From: Colletotrichum lupini | Lineage: Eukaryota > Ascomycota > Sordariomycetes > Glomerellales > Glomerellaceae | Direction of reading: 5' to 3' | Assembly: GCF_023278565.1 (NCBI RefSeq) | Contig: NC_064681.1 | Coordinates: forward strand, 2,108,001 to 2,172,000 | DNA length: 64,000 nt | In this document: in pieces, positions 23,553-35,670 of the stretch | How positions within the stretch are numbered: position 1 is the first letter of the stretch | Layout: the number at the start of each line of letters is the position of its first letter | Translations under genes and position numbers: made by a program | Notes under the pieces: model-generated | Seen by the model: the letters and a program-made list of their open reading frames with translations, nothing else | What the model was told of the DNA's origin: nothing | The model's database searches: none

Positions 23553-26500
23553 GGTAGCGGTTCTTGGATGCGGGATTAAGGGGACGTATGGGCGGCTGTC
23601 ACCTGCACTGATCCTTTTGCGGTATCCCTGGCGAAGTGAGCACCGAATTTGGACCTTTACGGAAGCTGGCCAACCACTCCTGGAAGTTACGCCCAGAAGC
23701 ACGCAGCCTTGGGAATCGATTGGGGAGCAAGTCGAGATTGGGCAGCCTTAACCGACTGAGGGCACTTTGTCGAAGCGGGGGAGCTCCCGAAAACCCGACT
23801 TTTTGGTTCTTGGAGAATAAATCGTCTTTCTCCACGAGCTTCCGGTCCTCGGTGGATGAAGAAGAAAGCCTTTATCGTCTCGAAAAATAAAAAGGCAGGA
23901 CCGACGCCGCGGCCAGAGTAGTGAATGCCCCCTCGCAACAGACACGTAGAGGGAAGGAGGTCGGGAGCCTCTTGCCGCAATGTTGGAAAGAGTCTGTATA
24001 TTCGGTGTATTCGGCCCGGGCTGAGGCGGACCCAGGCGGTCGTGCCTGTTTCCACGGGTATTGTAATGGGGTTCAATTGACAACTGTAGGCAAAGCAGGA
24101 CCAGATGGGCGACAACCATCCGAAAAGACTTGTTGCAGGAGTCGAAGAGTACAGTTGACGCAAATGAATCGACGACGAGCGGACAGACATTGGCCCTTGG
24201 ATTTGTCTCCTGGCCTCGGGGGTGATGCACAGTTTGTGCAATATGGAAGGCAGTACGGAGTACAGCAAGCAACAGCAACAGTATCAGCGGCTCTGGCAGG
24301 CGATGATGGCCCAGATTGGCGACAATATTTAACGTTGGGATTACGAATCGCCCGTATGCAAGCTCTCGCCCTCCGAAACGGCTCGAGTCATCGTTATGCT
24401 TACGAACGGTCGAAGGTCATTCCTTGATATGACGATCCCAACCCCCCCACAGCAGCAGCACCAGCAGCAGCTACAGTTCGAAAGCACCGTTTCGCTCCAA
24501 AGGTTAAAGGAAGCGGACGGAAGAGCCAACCGGGACAAGGGGGGGGGGGGGGCGGCATGGGGGGAAAAGATGGGAGCGAGCATGGATGAGGGGTGGAGTT
24601 GCAGAGAACGAGCGAGGGTTGTGAAGGGAACTGGACTGCAACTCCCAGCGGATTGTTCCCAAGAGCCAAGACAACGGGTATCATCATTACTCCACGAGCT
24701 GCTATACTTTCATTTCCACAACTACACAAATTTTATTTGCAATCCATCTCTCTCCCAAGGCTTCTTTCGGGGTTTCCACGCCAGTCTTACCACCGCTACG
24801 GTACCCATCCCGAGTTAATCCCAAGTGGGGGGTTGCTTCGTCAAGCGCGAAACAGATGGGGAAAGAAAGCAGCTTTTTTAGTGAGGGGCAACTTGCAAGA
24901 GTGTGTCAAAACGTCACTGTGGGAGTCTGGCCGGTGCCGGAAGGATTTTTGGGGAAGAGCCCGAAGGGGAGGGACGAAAGGGCTGAAGCCCAAAGTCCAA
25001 GTGCAGAGGGGACGGACGGGAGCGAACAAGCAAAAAGGAAGCAAAAAAAATGGCCAAGCTCTGAATTGGGTTTTGCTTGCGTGGGAATCATGATTGAGTT
25101 GCTTTCTAAAGCACCTCACAGAATCCCCGTCACCTCCTGCCCCCCGTCCGTCCACTCCATTCCTCATCTACCTGGTCCAAGCTGCCTTACCTCGTCCTCA
25201 CATTCAAAGACCTTGCCAGCTTGCCTACCTACCTCAAGGTGACTTGAGCTGCCTTAGCTGCCCAAGGTGGTGGTGACCTGACTCTGCAACTCAAGGCTCC
25301 CTTCTCAAGCTCCTCCTCACATGAGCTCACATGAGGTGTGTGTTGGAGTAAGCGAATAATCCAATGCAAGCCTCGTCGATTTGGGGTACGGGGTAGCCTA
25401 CCTATATCGAGGAAAGGAAAGCAAGGCACTACCTACCTAATTACCCACAGACAGCCTCCCAAGTTCACGACGAAAGAAGGGTAATTAGGTTCCCGCCTAT
25501 GTTAGTGTCAGCCTGGCGGTCGATCAACAAGTCCGCAAACGCCGCCGTTCTTCACTTGTTAGGGTTGTTTTTTCCTAGTGCCTGACCTTCAGCCCGTCTC
25601 ATCCCACCGCCGCCGCTGCTTTGGGTGATACGGCGTAGAGTTCGCACCATCAAGCGCACCGTCAAACGCACCGTGGCACATTGGCACATTCCTAACTGCC
25701 TTACCGTAGTAGCCCCAAGTCGTCGGGTTCCTTCGTCCGGACTTGGCGGCATTCTGGAATTCTTCTCCCGCCGGTTTTGGCCGTGCTGTTGCAATGGAGC
25801 CTGATCGGTGTCTCCTTCCTTGTGCTTTCACTTATTCATTGTCGCTTGAAATCCGCTTGTCGGACTGTCTCACGGTCTTGCCGCACGTGCCTGCAACGCC
25901 CGACGGCACTTCTTATCAGCTCGACGGACTGCCCGGGCCAAGCAAAGCTGCCTGTATAGGTGTAGCATTCACCAAAACTCTGACAGCTCAAGACCCTGTC
26001 ACCTAGTACATCTCCCTCGGAACGAGATACACTTGCCGGGTTGACCAGCCTCTAGTCCTTGCAGGCTAGGACTCGGCTCGAGCGGACAGCTTCGGTGACC
26101 GTCAGGCCAAGCCCAGTAAAGGAAATTTTCGTCTTTTGCGGTCAGGTATTATTAGTCGCGCTGCTTCGCGCATCAAGTGATTGAGAAGTCTGCGACGGCG
26201 TGCTGAGCTTGTACGGCTATGACTTCCTCCGGGCCGTCACGATAGCCATTACGCAGAAGTCGCGTCTTCACTATCCTTGGCCGACGTCAAATGTGTGCAA
26301 GCAAGCTATCAGCTGCATCTGCGTCCCGTTTAGGCAAAGGAAACGAACCCCGAGTTCCCGTAATGGTGGGCGGATGGTCAATAGCGTCGCGCCTGGACTT
26401 CAGCCCCCAAGGGAGGATCGGGGGGCTTGATCCCAGTCCATCGCGTGGCTCATGACTTGCGATGATTCCTTTGATACGGCGGATTTGGCGTAATTCCAGA

Positions 26501-27603
26501 TCTAAGTCGTTGCATCGCGGCTGGCGATCCAGATCTTTCCATGCAGGAAGAGCCTTTCCTTCCCGCTCTTTTCCACTTCCGCGAGTCGTGACCCTGTCGA
26601 TAGGGCATCTCGAAAACCCTCACAATAGTATCGCAGCAGCCAGTGCTGAGTGGCAGCTTCATGCGGTGCGAGCCTGAAGGTTTGGTGCGTTTCGACTATT
26701 GAGACACTGCTAGCACAGGACATTGTGTAGTCTGCCCGCTGCCTGCCACGTTTTCGACGCGGACATCGGGTCATTGACTTACTGCGTGATGCCTCGTGGG
26801 ATCTCTCCTTCCTACCGTCACAAAGATTCTACTCTTTGCCACGTTTTTCTCCCTGCCGTCAGGGTTTGGATGGAGGGTGACATGGCTTATGCAGTGGTTT
26901 GACACGGGACGAATAACGTCGCTCAAAACGCTTGTGTACATGACTCTCCAAGCGCTCGTTATCCTCTTCACCGTAACGTCGAGTGACGGTTCGCACAAGA
27001 TGAAAACTCATCCCCGTCATGCGTTCTCATGGAGAAGTTGGATACGTTGAGTTGGGGCCAAGAGATATTTCTTTCTTGGTGGTGGGCAAAGCTCCAATCA
27101 GACTCGTCTCGGGGCGGATCCGGACCCTCGTTGAGAGGAGCCCTGACGCAGGCTTGATATGACTGCAGCCCGTCCTTCTGAAGTTGATAAGATCGACAAA
27201 AGAAAATGGCAAAACCCTTACGTCTAAGAGAAGTTCCAAATGACAAAATCCCATTTTTCAAAATCCTGTTCAAAAATAGTGTCAAACTCCGCATTATTAA
27301 CGTGGACATGGCTCCTCCAGTCAATCCAGATGCAACATCGGCTATGTTGGCTTCAACAATTGTTCATTTGGTTTTCCTTGACTTGGCTACGAAAAGCAGC
27401 CGTCGCTGAGAGTAAGGTCTTGAACCTCAAAGCCACGACTTACTCAGTCGTCATTTAGATGCAAGGAATTTCCTATGCGTACTTTGAATGTCCAGGTTCC
27501 CCCTCGAAATCGACTGTGCACGGTTTCATCAACCCGAAGCCTAAAAGCTTAGTAAATGTGTGTTGGCATGAGGGCTAGACCGCCTCACTTTGTCTTTTGC
27601 TCT
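23553..27603. other. 4-kb intergenic region, no supported gene
   Basis: Contains a G14 run at 24539-24552, a CAGCAG tract near 24450-24475, one GTACGGAGTAC motif at 24253-24263, and ACCTACCT-type repeats near 25225-25440. Open frames up to 193 codons overlap each other and show no domain. Confidence 0.55.
24539..24552 (+). repeat. G14 homopolymer
   Basis: Fourteen consecutive G residues in intergenic DNA. Confidence 0.88.
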
Positions 27604-29796
27604 TCAAGAAGAGACCGACTGTCGCAGCAACTCCTGTGCCCTTTGGCTGCGTGGTATTATGGAGCATTCAAAATGTTCCGGATGACTAGCGGTTTGACGT
27701 CAGAATTCTAAAAGTTTTGACACTTATGGAGCAGCACACAAACTCACCAGGTTCCACCATTGGTGAAGGCAATCTTGGGCTCCATGACTTGGCCGTCTGG
27801 TCCGACTTTCTTACCAATCTTGAGAGTGGCAAGCATTGTTGCAACTGCTATCCAGACACTGTTGTCTGCCAGGAAGCGTCCAACGCAGACTCGGCGTCCA
27901 AAGCCAAACTGGCCAAGTGGCAAGGGCTCACCATGGCCTCCCGAAGACTCTGGTTGATATCTGTCCGGGTTGAAAGACTTGGGGTCCTTGTACACCCGCT
28001 CGTCCTGAGTCATTGCGCTTGAATTGAAGAATACAATAGACCTGGGGAAAGCAGTCAGTACTTCCTTCTAGAAGCATGCAGCTTTTCGGCCCGTTGAGGG
28101 GTGAAAGGGGGGCAAGTGAACCTACCCTTTAGGGATGAACATGCCGTTATAGACGTCGTTCTCAAGAGATTTGTGGGGAATTCCTAACGGTGCCAATGGT
28201 GACCATCTGTTTCTTTCTCGTCAGAAGCTATCCCACGTGGGTCTCGACCTGAGTAGCAAGAGGAAGCTTACCGGTAGACTTCCTGAACGATATGGTCAAT
28301 GTATGGGAGGGATGGCCTGTCTGAAAGATCGGGCAGTCTACCGAGCCCAACCACGCGCTCGATGCAGGCCTGCGCTTTTTCTTGAATCTCAGGATGGAGA
28401 ACCATGTTCAAAACAAAGGCGACCATGGTGGCCCAAGTCTGGTGCAAGTCAGAGTCAGCAGTGTATCAAATATCAGAGAGGAGCAAAGTTACCGTATCGG
28501 CCCCTGCGATGAAGATGGCGCCTGCTGCTCCTTTGATGTCGTCAAGTGTCCATTCATTGTCGAGTCCTCTCTTGGCGTTGGAGGAATAGGTTTCCAATAA
28601 CCTATGTGCGAAGGAAGGGCTGTCCTTGCCGCGAGCCTTGACTTGTTAGTGCTGCGGGCATGGACTTGACTAGGAGCATACACTCACCAACTCTTCCTGC
28701 GCAACAGCAAATGGAACGTCATGCAACTTGCGTATAGCCCATCCCCATTCTCGCGCGAATTTCAGCGACCAGTCTCGAACTAGCCATACGGGCAAATGAC
28801 GAGCTAGAACAAAGGCCAACGTTACCAAAAGAGTGAGGGTTGGAATTGTGTTGCATCCGTAACTTACCAGGGGGAAAGATGTCGACGATGCTGTTGGCGG
28901 GTGCACCACCATTTCCAGTTGCGTACATGGCATCTTGGGCAATCTTGACGTACGGGTCGTTATCCTCATGAACGTCAACTCCATAGCTCACTTTGAGGAC
29001 GATAGCAACGGCGAATCTGGAATGGTCAGCTACGTATCAACAGTCAGCCAAAGCCTAGAAGCGGTTCACCTTTTGATGGACATTTGCCAGCTGTCAGGGT
29101 TGCTGACGATGCCATGAACGGATTTGCGGGCCTCGGCGACCTGCAGAGGGTACCACTGCCGGACATTGGTGTTACTGAAAGTGGTCTGCAGCAGCTTTCG
29201 GTGCATCTGCCAGCGGGGTCCGAAGGGCAGGAAGGTCAGCGTCTTGCCCCAGCCCATGCTAAGGAGGGGGCAGCCTGCATCAGCATGCCGACAAGATAGC
29301 TCAGGGTCGAAGTCGGGGCGACTTACACCTCAAACAGAGTGAATCTGGGTCTGTCACAGTAGTTGGCCCCCCTACGATCGAGAAGATCCTTGGCAGCCTC
29401 GACACTGTTAAGCACCACGATGGATTGGCCGAGAGATTTGACGTGAATGACATCCGAGTCTATTATTACGTTAGTCGCGAAGAACTCTCAAAGAGGTGTA
29501 TAGAGGGAGAAAGCAGACTCACCATACTTTCTTGCCCACTCTGCGTATGTTTGGGCAGTGTTCTGTTTGGGTATAACACGGAGGTGGCCGAGGAGAAACT
29601 CGCCCGGCGGACCCGGAGGTAATGGCGGATGGCCCCATGATGACCGCGGTCTTATCAAGATGAGGAGGACTACAATAGCTACACAAGCGGCTGTTGTAGT
29701 CCATGATGACCGCGGTCTTATCAAGATGAGGAGGACTACAATAGCTACACAAGCGGCTGTTGTAGTCCATGCTGAGGTGCTTTGAGTCGAGTCCAT
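27604..29796 (-). CDS. cytochrome P450 monooxygenase with duplicated membrane anchor
   Basis: Microsomal haem-thiolate monooxygenase. Ten exons: 29523-29796, 29327-29459, 29070-29258, 28868-29016, 28688-28803, 28493-28636, 28272-28438, 28126-28206, 27748-28041, 27604-27685. All nine introns (51-84 bp) keep phase, giving 542 residues. Motifs: proline-rich hinge PPLPPGPPG after the anchor, I-helix AGADT (331-335), ExxR as EVYR (388-391), FNPDRY (441-446) and the haem loop FGFGRRVCVG with Cys470. The last exon supplies HPEHFECSIIPRS, the usual P450 tail. An unspliced read would stop falsely at GGTW, 62 bp earlier. The N-terminal anchor is present twice (residues 10-31 and 32-53) through an exact 66-bp tandem repeat. 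The family resembles fungal OrdA-like P450s. The substrate is unknown, and no secondary-metabolite cluster flanks it. Confidence 0.94.
29635..29766 (-). repeat. exact 66-bp tandem duplication inside the P450 first exon
   Basis: Two identical 66-bp units, 29635-29700 and 29701-29766, are followed by 5 bp of a third. The unit is a multiple of three and in frame, so it duplicates 22 residues of the membrane anchor (hydrophobic core ACVAIVVLLILI). Confidence 0.97.
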
Positions 29797-32212
29797 TGGA
29801 ATTGTGAAGTTGGACAAGTCGAAGTTGGTGGGGTTGAGGGTCCGAGTCCACCAGCAAGAGAGGCAAGAGGAGTCCGGTGATGTGATTCCGGACAAACTTG
29901 CAACGAGCACAGAGGCTCGAGAATAAGGTAAAGAGCTGTTTTGAAGTCGGAAACAGACATCCAGCAAAGGAGAGCCGTCGAAGGTGAATGAAGTCGACGC
30001 TAAGGGCATGGAGCTTGGGCAACCGGTGAATAGGAAGCCGCTTATTCGTGAAAGACACGGGAAGAAGGCGGCCATCTGGGTCTAGGACATGGGCCTTGCC
30101 TACTTGGTCCAGGAGCGCATAAGAGTGCAGTGTCGTGTGTCGTGTGTCGAGCAATGGAAGGTAGAAGCCTTCCAGGATGGGAGACGGGGCAAGCACCTCT
30201 CCACTGATGACTGGAGGCAGAAATGGGAGAGAGAGCAGGAGCGTGCCTACCTTGCGTTCTCAGACAGGCAGAGGCAGATGGGTAGTGAGGTAGGTAGTGG
30301 AAGGTAAGGGGAGGAAGGTACTTCTGTGACATAGAAAGGGAAGGCACGTCGCAAGTCACTCGTTCTCTTCTTGCCTTCTCTTGATTTTGCTTTTCCCGGG
30401 CAGTTTCTTGAGTTGTTCAGGATGTTGGTGTTTGCTCTCGGTCTCTCTTGCTCTTTCCCATTCCGTCTCTGTCCCTTTTCACACGCTATCTCTCTCAAAT
30501 AAGTCATTCATCCCATCTTGACCCAACAACATCTACACTTTTTCCTCCACACACACACCCACACATAGACACACAGACTCAGACACACACACACATACGC
30601 ACGCCGCACTCGCATTCCACACCAACACAACCCCGGCCTGGACCTAGGCATGACGGCGCGCCAAATGCAGCATGGCGTGGCGGGCGTGGGAGACAATAGG
30701 GGATCGAGTCTAACGGTATGCCGTATGCACCCTCAAAGTCTAATCCGGCGTAATGTCGTTCACTTCCACGTGTCGAACAGAACGAAACAAACGGTCGGTT
30801 CAAGCCGGCGCCCAAACCGGCGGTGTCAGCGGATGCCGAGTGCTGCACGGCAAGAACAGCGCAGCCATTCCGCCCATGGCGCCGAAAAGATGGCTGCTGC
30901 TCTAGCACTCTTTCATCTAGGCAGCGGAGGGGAGGCCGAGATTTGTTTGCTGGGTAAGGTACGGAGTACGGACGGGGATATCAAAGGTCCAGACTCTTCT
31001 CTCTCTCCCGTCTACGGAGCAGGGCATCCATGGGTGGCTCCCAGCAGCTGAAGATCCCGCCCGTCTCGGCGGACGTCCGGTGGCTGGTGGATGGACTGGA
31101 ACTTCTGGAACTTCTGGAAGGTCTAGGAATGGACGGCAAGACAACCTGACAGGTTCCATTGCAACACCCGATCGGATTGAGCATGAACGGTACGGGTACG
31201 GAGTAAGGGGGTCGGATACGCTTCCACTAACCTTCCACTCCTTAAAAGGTGGCACCGTTCTTCGGCTCGGCTCTTTATTTGTGTACGTGCTGTGTCCGGA
31301 GTACCTGGCCCAGTGTGCCAGCCTCCCAGCTGCGAACTCCCAAGGTCATAGGTGTCAGTCTTTTCGCCTTGTTTCGGCAAGGACTAGGGATGGAAAAATT
31401 GGGGAAGGGGGACATGTTAGGCATGGCATCTGTCTCTCTAACTGACTAAGGTAAGAAGGTGTCGGGTTGAATCTCTCTTTATTCCTGCGGATAGACATCT
31501 TGTCAGAAACCGTATCGCGTTGCCACATCAAATCACTGCACAGCACTGGGCCTCAAACGACCTGATCATGCTGACCAGAAGCGAGAAAAACTAGCCGACA
31601 GTGGACCCTGCCTTTTGTCTGTTTTCCCTGCTTTGACAGCTTTTTCTGTGGAAATTCTCCAGTAACGCCAACAACCCAAAGATGCACTATCTGCAAAGAC
31701 TGCAAAGACTGGATCTCTTTCCGGTCCCTCCCGGTCCGTAGGGCCAATCCCTCGAGCAGGCCATGGAGAGGATTCCCACCCGGCCCCCCTGCAACATCAC
31801 TCGGCTGCCCCTCCCACCCTTACAAGTACGCTACAGAATTCCAACCGCGAACCTGGCAGCCAATGCCCCGCCAAGTGCATCATCATCCCACCTCCGTTGG
31901 CGTTGGCTTTGGCGGGGTCCTGTCACCGTTCGTCGGCTGGGAAAATTCAATGCCTCACATCCATTTCTCTGCCCCTCACCACCTGATCTACCGTTATCTC
32001 ACCTCAGTACCCGAGCTGCATTCTTTCGCTCGGAAAGAGAGGCCTCTGTCTCATTAAGATACCCGATTGCGACCGCACGATCCGAATCATAAAATATCTC
32101 AGGTTGCCTTTTCAGGTTGTCTTTGACGTTGGCGACATCTTGATCATCTTCATCGCCGAGGAGGGAAAACACGAGAAACCGAACACCGGGAAAGAAGATC
32201 GAATTGCCAGAA
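29797..32212. other. intergenic promoter region between divergent P450 and ribokinase genes
   Basis: About 2.4 kb with an (AC)-rich tract at 30550-30600, two TACGGAGTA motif copies (30959-30969 and 31196-31205) and several AGGTAGGT-like runs near 30280-30320. Open frames up to 225 codons overlap the P450 leader and lack domains. Confidence 0.55.
30550..30600 (+). repeat. (AC)n-rich tract
   Basis: Several blocks of ACACAC interrupted by CC, TAG and GACTC, in the upstream region of the P450 gene. Confidence 0.8.
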
Positions 32213-33202
32213 ATGGCTGCCACCAAGACCCCCCAGATCACCGTTCTCGGCTCCCTCAACATCGATTTGACCTCCTACGTCCCCCACCACCCCCTGCCGG
32301 GCGAGACCCTCACCTCGAACTCTGTTGTCATTTCGCCTGGAGGAAAGGGCGCAAACCAGGCCGTCGCCTGCGCCAAGCTCTCCCGCTCCCGCGAAGCCCC
32401 CAACGATGCCGCCGCCGAAACCGCCTCCGTCTCCATGATCGGCGCCGTTGGCAGCGACTCCTACGGCGACCTCCTCCTCAAGAACCTCGGCGAGCACGGC
32501 GTTCGCACCGATCGCATCGCCGTGGGTAGCGACCTCAAGACCGGCATGGCCATCATCGTCGTCGATGAACCCACCGGACAGAACCGCATCATCCTCGCTC
32601 CCGAGGCCAACCACGCCGTCACCCCCGAAAAGTTCGGCGCCCTCCCCGAGACCCTCGACCCCAAGCCCGACCTGCTGGTGATGCAGCTCGAGGTACCCCT
32701 CGAGACCGTCCTCGCCGCCCTCCGCTCCGCAAAGGCCGCCGCCGTCCCCGTCCTCCTCAACCCCGCTCCGGCACAGCGCCTCCCTGACGAGGCCTATGAC
32801 GGACTCGCCCATCTCGTCGTCAACGAGACCGAGGCCGCCATCCTCTCCGGCTGCGACGAGTCCGAGCTCGACACCCCCGAGGGCCTCAAGCGCGTTGGCG
32901 AGTGGTTCATGGCCAAGAAGGTCAGCAACGTCATCATCACCCTCGGTGGCCGCGGCGTCTACTACGCCAACAAGGAGGGCGCCGCCGAGCTCATCGCCGC
33001 CCAAAAGGTCAAGGTCGTCGACACCACCGCCGCCGGCGACACCTTTGTCGGCTCCTACTGCGTTGCCGCCGTGACCGCCCAGGCCAAGGGTGTGGCTTTC
33101 GACATTTCCTCCGCCATCAAGAGCGCCAACAATGCGGCGGCCAAGACGGTCGAGCGTAAGGGCGCGCAAACATCCATTCCTTGGAGAGATGAGTTGCAGT
33201 AA
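32213..33202 (+). CDS. RBKS: ribokinase (PfkB family)
   Basis: Phosphorylates D-ribose with ATP to ribose 5-phosphate, feeding the pentose phosphate pathway and nucleotide synthesis; cytosolic. Single exon, 329 residues, close to the family's usual 300-330. Visible motifs: VLGSLNIDLTSYV near the N-terminus, the substrate-binding PGGKGANQ (residues 42-49), LLNPAPAQ, VNETEA, VIITLGGRGVYY, and the PfkB signature DTTAAGDTFVGSY starting at D270, with D276 as predicted catalytic base. The downstream NNAAAKTVERKGAQTSIP is the usual C-terminal nucleotide-binding end. The ATG at 32213 fits the family N-terminus. Third codon positions are strongly GC-biased, which also keeps the antisense frame open (a 380-codon shadow). 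Confidence 0.97.
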   Translation: MAATKTPQITVLGSLNIDLTSYVPHHPLPGETLTSNSVVISPGGKGANQAVACAKLSRSREAPNDAAAETASVSMIGAVGSDSYGDLLLKNLGEHGVRTDRIAVGSDLKTGMAIIVVDEPTGQNRIILAPEANHAVTPEKFGALPETLDPKPDLLVMQLEVPLETVLAALRSAKAAAVPVLLNPAPAQRLPDEAYDGLAHLVVNETEAAILSGCDESELDTPEGLKRVGEWFMAKKVSNVIITLGGRGVYYANKEGAAELIAAQKVKVVDTTAAGDTFVGSYCVAAVTAQAKGVAFDISSAIKSANNAAAKTVERKGAQTSIPWRDELQ

Positions 33203-33453
33203 AGAACGGCTGCATGAAATCGAGTAAAAAAAGTAAAACGTAAAACCATAAAACCGTATACCAAAACAAAAACAAAGAAAAGCATTAATCATTCAGGCGT
33301 CAGCGGACAACATCATAGTGAAAAAGGTGAATGAACACCATACGAATCGTAATCCGGGTGCTTCTAATTCGAATACTCTTAGACGCACACGTGTGCATGT
33401 ATGCCTCCTACTCCTATAAACCAAGACTGAAAAAGCACAAGCTGCGAGCCCTC

Positions 33454-35044
33454 TCAAGACCACCAGCTCGTCCAACTCCAACGGCTGAATGACTTTCTTC
33501 CCTGGCCGCGAGGGGACTCTCCTCCATGCGCCTGTCTGTTCTCTGCTTCATGACCTTCATCTCGGGTGCCGGCGACTGAAGATGCCAAGCCTCTCAAAAC
33601 GCCCGGGCCTATCGAGCGCGGGCTTCTCAATGCGGTCAACTGATTCGCAAACCTATTCTTGAATCCGGCCCCGGTTGCCGCCTCGCCGGGGCACGTTGCA
33701 GTTGATGGCCACCGCTTCCCTTCTTCCGCGACTTCTTCCGCGCGGGGCCTACCCCAGTCCAAGTCCACTGCCAACGTCCTCCGACGCCCGGCAGACCACC
33801 CATTGTACATTGCGTCTGGTTTTCTGACTGTCACGTCTCTACCGAGGCTTGCCTCTCGCCTAGGAATTACCGGAGGGCTCAGCATATCCATTGGTTCGTC
33901 TCCCAAAGACAAGTCCATCCTGGACTTCGCCCTGAGGGGCCTTTGTGGTGATATACGATGAATCACATTACGAGCTTTCGATGGCCCCCAATTTCCAAGG
34001 ATGATGCTCGCAATGGGATTGTATGTTGGTGCTGTACTTGGGGACCATGGCGATCGGTGATTATGTTGCTTGACGATGGCCGTAGCAAACGTTTCTAGTT
34101 TTGTGCCGCCTTCTGCTATGTTGTCGATGATGTCATTTCGACTTTGGCAAAAGAATGCTGAATGGTTGTACTTGACCGAAACGCGTATATACTCGAGGTT
34201 TGAATCTCCTAACTGATATTCCAAGTCATCAATCAGCTCATCTGACCTGTGTTTGACATGGCCTTGCTGCGTAGTCACGGCAGTGGAGCGAGGCGATTTG
34301 ACTAGGACTTGCGCGAGCAGCAGTACAATGTCGTTATTACCTAGTGTTCTGTGCCACAATCAGACAATTATCAGAAACACCCGGTGAAAGTACTCACGTT
34401 TGGACAGGATCATCCCGAATTGTCTCAAGAATACAACTGTTTCCAAGCGGAACGATTTGGATATCCATGCTGTGAATACACCCATGCCTGAAAGGATCTA
34501 AGTTGATGTTAGCATGGAGATCAACATCGAAATTTACGTCTACGTACCTGTAGAAGATGGATTATTGAGTCTGCTCAGCAAGGCAGACTCATATTCAGCA
34601 GAGGTATCATCGCAGAGTAAGCCGTTGAGAGGTTGACACAATTGGCCTGAAACCTCGACGGCAACCCAGAAGCTTGCCGTGCTGCCATCGAGAGCCCTGA
34701 TTTCTGGGGTGATACGAATATTCGGTACGAGCACAAGGGAGCTATGAGACGTGTTTCTCTCTCCTGAAATATTTGAGTGATATGAAGTGCTTGCTTGAGC
34801 AGCCAGAGACGAGTTACTAGAAGACCGCATAAAATTAGAAGCACCGCGTTGTGGTGCTTGGGATACTGCCTCAAGGCCATCATCGAGTGGCCCAGGAATA
34901 GCATGTGAACCGAATTTATCCCAAGCTGGTGGTCCTGATTGAGATTAGCAAGTGTTATTCAATCTCAAATCCAGACTCACGATGCGCTTGTGGCCGTCCG
35001 CTAGGTGAAGAATGTTCCTAGCCACCATTCTTCGAACGAGGCAT
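33454..35044 (-). CDS. uncharacterised fungal protein, 466 residues, four exons
   Basis: I do not recognise a named domain. Exons: 35026-35044, 34548-34934, 34398-34497 and 33454-34348, with introns of 91, 50 and 49 bp. The 19-nt first exon (MPRSKN plus one base) is inferred: it is the nearby ATG and GT donor that enters the GPPAWDKFGSHAIPG frame in phase. If it is wrong, the first in-frame ATG is at 34830. Residues about 75-205 look folded (LVLVPNIRITPEIRAL, ASFWVAVEVSGQL, HGCIHSMDIQIVPLG, NNDIVLLLAQVLV), suggesting a beta-rich domain. A basic, Pro/Arg/Ser-rich tail ends in SFSRWSWTSWWS. Similar beta-rich modules with VPNIRITPE-like blocks occur in fungal VWA-type proteins; that link is from memory and weak. 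Only 71 bp separates it from the next gene upstream. Confidence 0.68.
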
Positions 35045-35115
35045 CTTCCCGGTCCCATGGTTCCCTCGCTTCTTCCTCACAACGAGTGACTCGCCAAACG
35101 GTCCCGAGACACCGT

Positions 35116-35670
35116 CTACACCCTCGTCAGTCTCGGCAACTGTTCGCGAGCCGCTTGCATCTCCTCGGGACTCCCCTCCAGAACCACGCCCGAGTCTCTT
35201 GAGAACCTTGAGCGGCTGCGGGACTTCGGGACCGCCCCTCTCCGATCCGTTCTCCGCCTTGTCGGCGAGAAACTCCAGCTCAAACGACTGGCCCTCGAGG
35301 GATGCCATGTCTCGGGTGGCGGCTGGATCTGGAGCGTGGTAGTAATGGCCTGTTGGGGCACCAAGGCTACCTCGTGGATGCCGCGCCGGATCGAAGGTGT
35401 CGGCGTGTCCTGGTACGTCCTGAGACTTTCGAGATCCGGCCACGAGTCGGCGTAGTGTAGCGTGTTGGTTGCGAGGCTGGTGGTGGCGCTGTCGTTCGAT
35501 TTGACGCGTCGGAGGCCGAACCAGCGTCTCGTTGGCTTGGGTTCAATGGCACCGGCTGCGTCCCTGAAGTTGCGTGAGATGAAGCGGGCGGTGAAGCCTG
35601 CGATGAGTAGCATGGGTACGACGGTGACGAGAACGATGAGAACTGCGGCTACGGGAGTTGAGAGGCCCAT
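35116..35670 (-). CDS. small single-TM protein with Ser/Arg-rich tail
   Basis: 184-residue single-exon frame. Residues about 6-29 (AAVLIVLVTVVPMLLIAGF) form one strongly hydrophobic segment followed by TARFISRNFRDAAGA and KPTRRWFGLRR, then a Ser/Thr/Arg-rich cytosolic-looking tail containing HPSRASRLSWSFSPTRRR. No catalytic motif is visible. A second same-strand frame (35018-35443) overlaps the tail; I preferred this frame because its third codon positions are much more GC-rich and it is continuous with the TM segment. The product is probably an uncharacterised membrane-anchored protein of filamentous fungi. Confidence 0.6.
   Translation of the reverse strand: MGLSTPVAAVLIVLVTVVPMLLIAGFTARFISRNFRDAAGAIEPKPTRRWFGLRRVKSNDSATTSLATNTLHYADSWPDLESLRTYQDTPTPSIRRGIHEVALVPQQAITTTLQIQPPPETWHPSRASRLSWSFSPTRRRTDRRGAVPKSRSRSRFSRDSGVVLEGSPEEMQAAREQLPRLTRV

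Noticed and set aside
27744..27747. Apparent P450 stop codon after GGTW
   Set aside because: The TGA is part of a GTGAGT donor; splicing 27686-27747 restores the conserved HPEHFECSIIPRS tail.
29797..30075. Upstream in-frame extension of the P450
   Set aside because: Adds about 93 residues with no P450 similarity ahead of a good ATG and anchor; treated as 5' leader.
32150..33292. 380-codon open frame antisense to ribokinase
   Set aside because: It mirrors the GC-biased codons of the ribokinase gene, is Gly/Val/Ala/Asp-monotonous and has no domain.
34575..34904. 109-codon frame with a hydrophobic LLILCGLLVTRLWLL stretch
   Set aside because: It is an out-of-frame read of the second exon of the 466-residue gene, whose true frame gives VPNIRITPEIRAL.
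35018..35443. 142-codon frame overlapping the small TM protein on the same strand
   Set aside because: Poorer third-position GC bias and no link to the TM segment. Its end supplies the MPRSKN codons used as the inferred first exon of the next gene.
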